In this document: piece by piece, positions 57,001 to 64,000 of the stretch
Layout: every line of letters starts with the position of its first letter
Numbering within the stretch: position 1 is the stretch's first letter
DNA from: Gaeumannomyces sp. JS-464
Lineage: Eukaryota; Ascomycota; Sordariomycetes; Magnaporthales; Magnaporthaceae
Direction: 5' to 3'
Assembly (NCBI GenBank): GCA_002197995.1
Contig: NGZR01000001.1
Span: 8,308,001 to 8,372,000, forward strand
DNA: 64,000 nucleotides
The notes under the pieces: generated by a model
What the model saw: the letters and a program-made list of their open reading frames with translations, nothing else
The model's database searches: none
Told to the model about the DNA's origin: nothing
Made by a program: the position numbers and the translations under genes

Positions 57001-58401
57001 GCTGGCCACCGTACCCGTCATCATGGTATCGGGCTACCTGCGCCTGAACCTCGTGGGCGTGCTCGAGCAGACGACCCACTCTGTGCATCAGACATCCGCG
57101 GGCCGCGTCGCCGAGCAGATCAACGTCATCCGCACCGTCGCGGCCCTGGGCCTGGAGCACGAGCTGGGGCGCGACTACGCCCAGCTCCTTGGCGCCAACA
57201 AGGCAGAATGCCTGCGGCAGACGCTGTGGAGCTCTGTGCTGTACGCCCTGTCCGACGCCCTGCCCTTCGCTTGCATGGCGCTCGGGTTCTGGTACGGCGG
57301 CGGGCTCGTCGTGGACGGCGAGTACACAACGGAGCAGTTCTTCATCTGCCTCATCGCAGTCATTTTCGGCTCCACCTCGGCCGGCCTCGTCTTTGCATTC
57401 GCCCCCGATTTTAGCAAGGCCGGCCTGTCCGCCCGGCGGCTCAAAAGCCTTGGCGAGCGACAGCCCGAGATGGACCCGTCGTCCGACGATGCCAATGATG
57501 GTGCGACCCCCGCCATCAACGCAGACCAGGTCCGCGGCGACGTGGCGGTCCACGACGTGACCTTTACCTACCCGACGCGGCCTGGCCGGCCCGCGCTGTC
57601 CGACGTGACCGTCAGCGCGGCGGCCGGCGCGTCCATCGCCCTCTGCGGCACCAGCGGCTCGGGCAAGAGCACCGTCGTCTCCCTGCTCGAGCGCTTCTAC
57701 GAACCCGACACGGGCGTCGTCTCCCTGGACGGCGTCGACGTCCGAGGCCTTAGCCTCGGCGGGTACCGGTCACAGCTTGCGCTCGTGAGCCAGGACCCGC
57801 TCCTCTTCTCCAGGTCCGTGCGGGAGAACCTCCTCCTCGGCCTGGGGCGCGACGAGGTCGACCGCGGCGACGCGGCGGCAATAGAAGCGGAGCTCGTGGA
57901 CGCCTGCAAGGCGGCCAACATCTACGATTTTGTCGCGTCCCTGCCCGACGGGTTCGACACGATCTGCGGATCCAACGCTGTCATGCTCAGCGGTGGGCAA
58001 AAGCAGCGGCTGTCAATCGCGTATGTTTGTGTCTTTGTCTCCCGCATGACCTCGCTATCATTGCCTGGAATGTCGCTCGCTGACTTTTCTTCTCTTTTTC
58101 TTCTTCCATCCTGCGCAGCCGAGCCATCCTCCGTCGTCCCAAGATACTACTCCTCGACGAGGCCACCTCGAGCCTGGACTCGGTCTCGGAAAAGGCTGTC
58201 CAGGAGGCGCTCCAGGAGGCTTCCCGTGGATGCACGACCGTCACCGTCACACACCGCCTCAGCTCGATCCAGGGACACGATCGCATCTACTTTCTCAGGG
58301 CCGGCATGGTCGTGGAGGAGGGCACGCACTCGGAGCTCATGGAGAGGCGTGGCTTGTACTACGATTCTGTCACCATCCAAGCAATGGCTGCGAGTTCGTG
58401 A
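54087..58401 (+). CDS. ABCB-type full ABC transporter (SirA-like efflux pump), two apparent frameshifts
   Basis: Five exons (54,087-54,374; 54,454-56,356; 56,450-56,557; 56,627-58,020; 58,119-58,401), about 1,325 residues with (TMD-NBD)x2 order. NBD1: Walker [10 protein letters not shown] at about 55,525, signature [14 protein letters not shown] at about 55,864, Walker [13 protein letters not shown], His switch IAHRLST. NBD2: Walker [10 protein letters not shown] at about 57,650, signature [12 protein letters not shown] split by the last intron, Walker [12 protein letters not shown]. The N-terminal 70 residues are Pro/Asp/Gly-rich and disordered. One-base frame changes occur at about 55,020-55,028 and 55,264-55,272, each at a G/C run, with family sequence on both sides. 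Probably exports the cluster product from the producer. Confidence 0.9.
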
Positions 58402-58866
58402 AGGGGGAGGCATATTAAAGTCGCGGCGATTTCGCATTAACACCTAGTGTAGTTGGGTTTTTTTTTGTTGGGGGAAGGGGGGGGGGGGGGGGGGGGAGGA
58501 CAGGTTACCTCTGGGAAAACTCCCGAATAATAATTACCTACCTTAACCAATCGAAATATGTGCTTGTAGATTGTCTTGTCTGTTTTCTTCGTTTGGTGAT
58601 TTGTGTGACAATTAAATATACGTTCCGGTTCGTTCTGCGTGGAGGCCTGCGACTTGCCCGGAGACCGAAACCTGGCTCCCGTTTTGAGCCCGAGATTAAA
58701 GGCCGAAAGCAGCCGAACTCCTCGCTTATATCGATTATTACTTAATCGTAAAACAATATGCCGCAAGGTTACTTCTTGCCGACAAAGCACAGCGCCCGGC
58801 CACCATAACTACAGTTGGAAAACAAGCACCATCCAATACGCCAGTCATACAAGCAAAACCATCGTC
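58402..58866. other. Intergenic, ABC transporter to SDR
   Basis: 465 bp with the ABC 3' end, a G20 run and the SDR promoter. An upstream in-frame extension of the SDR frame to 58,639 lacks family similarity and is treated as leader. Confidence 0.45.
58477..58496. repeat. G20 homopolymer
   Basis: Twenty uninterrupted G 3' of the ABC transporter gene. A likely polymerase-slippage or miscalled site. Confidence 0.95.
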
Positions 58867-60186
58867 ATGGGCTCCATATCCGACACCGGCAAGAGCGCTG
58901 CTCTCGTCTTTGGCGTGACCGGCGTCTCTGGCTGGGCCATCTGCCGGGAGCTCCTCAACGCCGACTCTGACTTCTCCACAGTCATTGGCGTCTGCCAAAG
59001 GCCCCTCGATGGGGTTAAGATGCTCCTGGACGACCATCTGGGCAAGCTTCAGCTTGTGTCGGGGGTAGACCTGCTTACCGGCAAAGACGCTGTTGTATCG
59101 CTGCTGTCTGACGTGCGGGATATTGATCACGTCAGTCACGTCTTTTACGCAGGTGAGCAAGTATTCGGGTTTCCCACCCGGCAAACACTGTCGGGTTATC
59201 CGCGTGCTACTCTGACCTTTGCGAAACCCCACTCTCTAATAGCGCACAGAGACGCGCCCGACTTCGAGCCGCAGGAGCAGAAGCGGATCGCGACGACCAT
59301 GGTGCGCACCGCGATCCAGGCGGTCGAGCGGCTCAGTCCGGTCCGCTTCGAGGTGGTGACGGTGCAGACGAGCATCAACGTGTACGGCATCTTTGCCTCC
59401 CTCATGGGCGGCTCACTCGCTTGCGCCAGCCCGCTCGTCGAGACCGCGGGCCGCACGGCGTCGCCATTTCGCGAGAACGACTCGCACTACGCGCTGTGCG
59501 ACGAGGTGGCCCGCCTGGCCGCGCTGCCCGGGGCGGCCTGGAACTGGCTCGAGGTCCGGCCCGACGCCGTCGTGGGCTTCCTTCCCCGCCGCCACAAGCA
59601 CAACTTTACGGTGTCGCTGGGCCTGTACCACGCCGCCCTCGCCCACCTGGGGTCCGCCGGCGGTGCGGAAAAGGGGGCCGAGGTCCGGTTCCCGGGGACC
59701 GAGGCGTCGTGGCGCTGCGGCTTCAGCCTCGTGTCCCAGCGCCAGCTGGCCAGGTTCACGGTGCACCTGGCGCGGCAGCACAGGGGTGCCGCGGCGGCCG
59801 GCCTGCAGGCGTTCAATATCTCCAACGGCGACACGATGGCCTGGTGCGACCTGTGGCCGGCGCTGGCCGCCGAGTTTGGGTTCGTCGGCATCGAGCCGGG
59901 CGGCGGTGGCGGCGACAGCCCTGCAAGCGACCCAGTGACGAGGTGTGTCTGGCCCTTTGCGGAGCCAGAGGCGATCCGCGAGTGGGAGGAGAAGGAAGGG
60001 ATAGAGACCGGGTGGGGCGCGGGGCTCTCCAAGGTCTGCTTTGTCAACACGATGCTCCCGGCCGTCGACCGCGTGATGTCGATTGAGAGGGCGCGGGCTC
60101 TGGGTTTCCTCGAGTCGGCCGACACCGTCGAGGCGTTCCGGGAGGCCTGGGGCTTGTTCAGAAAGGCTGGCGTCCTGCCAGCTTAA
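58867..60186 (+). CDS. PRISE-like short-chain dehydrogenase/reductase
   Basis: Two exons (58,867-59,152; 59,243-60,186) joined across a 90-bp intron that is itself in frame; about 409 residues, the size of the progesterone-5beta-reductase/iridoid-synthase-like (PRISE) family. The N-terminal Rossmann motif is GVTGVSGWAICREL. The active-site region TSINVYGIF holds the family Tyr. Near the C-terminus are MSIERARALGF and FREAWGLFRKAG. The start MGSISDTGKSAALVF is preceded by a good CATC context. It would reduce an enone or carbonyl with NAD(P)H. It is the last gene of the island and shows no lesion. Cluster membership is inferred from position. Confidence 0.85.
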   Translation: MGSISDTGKSAALVFGVTGVSGWAICRELLNADSDFSTVIGVCQRPLDGVKMLLDDHLGKLQLVSGVDLLTGKDAVVSLLSDVRDIDHVSHVFYAGEQVFGFPTRQTLSGYPRATLTFAKPHSLIAHRDAPDFEPQEQKRIATTMVRTAIQAVERLSPVRFEVVTVQTSINVYGIFASLMGGSLACASPLVETAGRTASPFRENDSHYALCDEVARLAALPGAAWNWLEVRPDAVVGFLPRRHKHNFTVSLGLYHAALAHLGSAGGAEKGAEVRFPGTEASWRCGFSLVSQRQLARFTVHLARQHRGAAAAGLQAFNISNGDTMAWCDLWPALAAEFGFVGIEPGGGGGDSPASDPVTRCVWPFAEPEAIREWEEKEGIETGWGAGLSKVCFVNTMLPAVDRVMSIERARALGFLESADTVEAFREAWGLFRKAGVLPA

Positions 60187-60900
60187 CGAGTTCATGCCCT
60201 CGATATGGTATTCCCGGTTTCACACTCGATAGCTTACTTGCATCCTGGTTCTTCGGAGGGTCCGATTCTCCAAAACGTAGCGCTCTGTTTGGTTACCAGT
60301 CCATGTCTGTTTACCTAAGAATCTAGGCAACAAATCAATTCATGCTGTCGATAGGATTGGATAGAAGGTCGGAACGATCTTCTATATGACAATACATAAC
60401 ACATATGCAAAACTGGTTCTTATTCTTGGCTTGTCTCTCTCTCCTATCTAAAAGGAGCTGAGGGATGCTTGCACTCCCTCTTATAGGGGAGATGCAGCGG
60501 CCCTCTCCAGAGAGTGAGTGAGTGAGTGAGTATATTTAACGTCAGCTGAACGGGATCTACCAGTCCCTGCCTCCCAGGGGGCATATGACGTGCTAGCGCT
60601 ACCTAAGCTATATACACCAGGCCATAGTGCTGCTATTACGGCGGTTAGCAAATTAAACCCGAAGGCACACGGAGGTCGGGCCGTATTCCGGCGCTCCTTT
60701 TTAGTAAGCGGGCAATCGGCAAAAAGGCGTATAAAACGCCGGGGCGTTGTAAGCGCAGCGATGGTAGTAGTGCGTTCGGCCGGCGGGTGTGCCGGGAAAG
60801 GAGGCGAGGCCAGGCGGGGGTTTTTGGGACCACCTTTGGGTCCGGCCGGGGTTGCGGGGAATTAACGGGCTTATTGTTAGTTCGGGTGGTATAAAAGAAA
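60187..60900. other. Right edge of the gene island
   Basis: Contains the SDR 3' region, a (GTGA)n microsatellite at about 60,512-60,531 and GC-mixed sequence (60,590-60,870) that grades into RIP-eroded DNA. A 91-codon frame at 60,590-60,865 is Ala/Gly/Arg-rich with no family features and is not called a gene. Confidence 0.5.
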
Positions 60901-62990
60901 AGTGTAAATGCTAAAGGTAAAAGAAATAGGTAATGTGCGGGTTATTATGCTTTATTATTATCGTTTGGCGATAGTGAAATAGTTGGTGGCCTCGACGAAC
61001 GAGGCAAAAAGAAGGGGCTTTTGTAATAGCCGTTTTTAATACCCGGGTTTGTCGAAAGTCGGGGCGAAATTCGCCGTAAGCTATTTGTTTTCTTTTGTTT
61101 TAGCTAATTTGCAAAATATAAAGTGGGAAAGGGATTTTTTTTTTTTATAACGGTACGGGTTATCGTTTTTATGCTTAAATTTTCGGTAATACTAATCGAA
61201 ATCCTCGTAGCTTATACGTGCGGTTATTAACCGTTATAATACCTTCCGGTGCAATTGCAAAGCGTCGGGTAAACGTTATGGTATTAGCGGGAAGCTTATA
61301 ACCTTATATCGTTTTAGGAGGTTACTTTCGAACTAAACGTTCCGGGCGTCTCGGGCTATTTTCTAAGCTAAAGCTTTAACGCCGGCTATTGTTAGTTTAG
61401 CGTATTGGGGTACCGGGAGGGCCGTGCCAAGCTTTGCTTCGGCGTCGGCTTTTTCGTTTCCGGGGATTTCCATATAACCCGGGGATTAACGAACATATAC
61501 CCGGTGTTTATTTATAAAATAGTGGACCTTTTTAAAAGCCCCTGCGAATTATTAAAAGCCGTGCTTAAAAAGCCGTTAGCCGCCGAGGTGTTATTAAAGT
61601 ATAAATGGTAAATGCAATTGCGAAAGTTCCAAATAGCTTTACGAAGGCCTATCCGGGCCCTTTTCGCCTCGCCGTCGAATATTTCGGCAAAAGGCACCAG
61701 TTTGCCGTGCCCGGAAAGTTTGCGTTAACCGGTTTAGTATATTACTTAACCTTATCCAACTGCTTTGTTTTCCGTTTTAAACCCGTCGTTATAAATTATA
61801 ACGTTCGTAAAAGGAAAAGTGTTTAACCACGCTATAAATGCTTTAGCAATTGTTTCCTTTTTTTATGTGGCTATCGTAAGCCCGTATATTTATAAAAGAG
61901 GTAAACCGGGCGAGTGTAAACCGGAAGGAGTTTAACTGTTTTTTGCAGCCAGGTCGTTTGCTTGCCGGGTAGGCCCGCTTTAAGCTTTCGAGCGTTAATC
62001 GTCGGCTTGGCCGCTACGGTTAAAAGGTGGGCTTTCGGAATCGTGTTAATGCGAGCCGTAAAACGAAAGCGGACCTATTCCAAAAGCGCCTCGGCGCCCG
62101 GGATGCCGGATTCGTAATGCAAAGCTTTTATCGGTATAGTTTTTTAAGCTAGTACTATTGCCCGAAAAGACGCAATTAAAGCTTTATTAACCCGTTCGAT
62201 TAGGTGGTTTTAACAAATATATTATTATTATGCAAGCTTATACGGGTGTGGTTTAGTTTTACCTTTATACCATACTTTAGCCCCGTATAGTGTTGTTAAA
62301 ATAATAACCGTTATAACGGCTTTATATACCGATTACGCCGGTAACTTTTTAACCGAATAAATAAGCTTTCGAAAGTGGTTAACGACGTTTAAAGCTTTTG
62401 CAACCCTATTATTAACGTGCGGCCCCGAAATTAAGCTTTGGTTAAAAAAAAACGCCTAACCATCGTAAAGTTGCCGGGTTTTTAAAGCTTTTTGCAGCTT
62501 ATTATATTGTAAAAAAGCTCGCCGCGATAATGGCGGGCCACCGCCATAACAAGGAGCCTTAGCCCTGTTTACGAGCCCGAGCCACGTAAAGGCTTAAAGC
62601 ACCCCAAGCACGTAATAAGGGGCCCAAAAGGGGCCACGCTACTTAGGCAACTTGTAAAAAGCAATTCCCAAATTGCCGGAACAAGTTAAAGTTGTTATAT
62701 TTACCTTATAACAATATAAGCCTTTAACCCCTAATCACCGTTTACGATTATCGTAATTACCTCGTATAGGCTTTCGGCTTACCCCGTAACATTTTTTAGC
62801 TTTTACCATCCTTTTAGGAATACGAGCCGTTTATTATAAACGCAAACGGTTAATCGAACACGACGCCGGGCACGGCAACCCAGGGAAAGCCGCTGCCCCG
62901 TGCTTTAGCGCGACCCACTACTCGCTCGCAAACGGCACGTCGTTAACCCGCGATTCCCTCGGGGCTCGAGGAAGGATTTCGAAACTTCCT
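60901..62990 (-). mobile_element. Tad1-like LINE remnant (RT C-terminus and RNase H)
   Basis: The minus-strand frames carry fungal Tad1/LINE hallmarks: PHVNNRVAKALNVVNHFRKL and the following LTTLYGAKVWYKGKTKP (about 62,440-62,250), LKALHYESGIPGAEALLE (about 62,140-62,085), and the RNase H end PGYMEIPGNEKADAEAKLGT (about 61,480-61,410). Between them are RIP-type stops. The plus-strand 68- and 73-codon frames (61,405-61,826) are shadows. The 3' end and the full extent to the right are not resolved. Confidence 0.7.
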
Positions 62991-64000
62991 TAAGCAAAAA
63001 GGCAATTACGCTTTGGAAAACCTTATAAACCAAATGCATCGTGGCTCCCGAAAGCGGAGCCACGCTTCGAATCCGCTTACTTTCCTGTTAGGAAAGTCGA
63101 GTTAAAACGACACCCCCGAAAACGACCACGTTTGTAACGAAACCGACGATAACCGAATTTATAACGACCGTTGCGATTTAATCTCGTTAAAAGCCGCGAA
63201 ACGATTACGTTAAATTTACGGGCTACCGAAATATAAGTATAAGGAAAAACGCTATCGGGAGTACCGTTAAAAAAAGCTAACCACGCGTAAAGCCCGCTTT
63301 TTAAAACGCAATTAGCTTCGTTTTTATAACCCCTCGCGTTTTACTCGACGCGCGGAATCCCGCGTTTCGGGGGCATTACATTACAGCTACCGGGGTAAGG
63401 AGGAACGGGAACTTTTAGCGGACCGGCGTTTACATTTCCTGAAAAACCGCAACCGTAATACGTAAAACTCCCAAAACGGCAATTTACAATTTGCTAACCT
63501 TTTTAAGGAAGTCCTTTTCGTTAGGGATAAAAATTACACACTTTTTACTTATTATACGAAACTTTTAAAATATAGCGTAAAAATTTTAAAACTTTACGCT
63601 TCCTTTTCGGAAATCCGAAATTGGATTTAAAATATTAGCGAAAAAAACGCGTTATATAATAAATTTTTTAAATAAATGCAAATTATTTAAGCAATACTTT
63701 AATTGCATTACGAAATAACTATAAATTGGAAAACTTATGCGGAAAAGCTGTACGGGTTTACGCAATCCTAATAGTAAACGTGAACCGATTTCGTTAACTA
63801 TTTAAAAAAGGAATAAATAAACCTAACCATCCAAATCTATTAAAGCTAAATTACTTTTAAGTAATTATATTAAGGATATTACAATTTCCCGGTATCGTTT
63901 TTAATTAAATAGCAAATATTAGCTTAAAAAATCGAATTTAAAACCTTATAATCGAACTTTTAACAGCTATTTTAATTATCGAGAAAGTTTTCCTTTTATT
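62991..64000. other. RIP-eroded repeat sequence, unassigned
   Basis: AT-rich with many RIP-type stops. A plus-strand stretch at about 63,365-63,440 reads like a basic protein tail (RGKEERELLADRRLHFLKN), but no family could be assigned. Confidence 0.4.

Noticed and set aside
38017..60186. An NRPS or other core synthase hidden in the island
   Set aside because: All intervals between the eleven genes are under 1.2 kb, and none shows adenylation, condensation, ketosynthase or terpene synthase motifs.
60590..60865. 91-codon frame at the right edge of the island
   Set aside because: Ala/Gly/Arg-rich with no domain and no splice or start support; lies in mixed repeat sequence.

Overview
The window looks like a filamentous ascomycete (Pezizomycotina) genome with strong repeat-induced point mutation (RIP). 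A GC-rich, intron-containing gene island (about 37.2-60.5 kb) lies between long AT-rich blocks made almost wholly of nested, mutation-eroded retrotransposons. Introns are short (about 70-110 bp, one of 300 bp) with GT..AG ends and CTRAC-like branch sites. In the AT-rich blocks reading frames are interrupted mainly by TAA/TAG where CAA/CAG is expected, and catalytic Asp codons have become Asn: the C-to-T/G-to-A signature of RIP.

Left block (1-37.2 kb). Gypsy-1 copy A (a chromovirus, + strand, entering from outside the window) is split at 2,058/22,470 by Gypsy-2 (2,059-22,469, TSD GCTTT). Gypsy-2 was itself hit by Gypsy-1 copy B (6,450-13,887, TSD CGCAC) and by a Copia element on the - strand (16,668-22,070, TSD AAGGC). 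Next come an RG-rich reading frame, a C26 run and a RIP-eroded 456-codon gene remnant (26,835-28,202). Then Gypsy-3 (a chromovirus, - strand, 28,787-36,941, TSD CGAAG) sits inside the LTR of a third, Gypsy-1-related copy. Gypsy-1 and Gypsy-2 each carry an unusual antisense reading frame between pol and the 3' LTR, and Gypsy-1 also carries antisense tRNA-like units.

Gene island (38.0-60.2 kb). Eleven genes form a secondary-metabolite tailoring cluster: glutathione S-transferase, P450, O-methyltransferase, an unrecognised protein, a second P450, MBOAT/wax-synthase-like acyltransferase (-), GliT/SirT-like thioredoxin reductase (-), DMATS-type prenyltransferase, AKR7-like aldo-keto reductase (-), ABCB full transporter and a PRISE-like SDR. 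GST + O-MT + P450s + dithiol-oxidising TrxR is the signature of epipolythiodioxopiperazine (ETP) pathways. The added prenyltransferase, acyltransferase, AKR and ABC transporter point to a sirodesmin-type product. No core NRPS, dipeptidase, ACC-synthase-like C-S lyase or Zn2Cys6 regulator is present, so the pathway is split, continues elsewhere or is a relict.

Six of the eleven genes have single-base frameshifts at or beside short G/C runs (eight in all), and the thioredoxin reductase has an in-frame TAG. The indels look more like assembly error than decay; the nonsense codon does not.

Right block (60.5-64 kb). RIP-eroded sequence includes a Tad1-like LINE remnant on the - strand. No rRNA, CRISPR array, plasmid or phage feature was seen.
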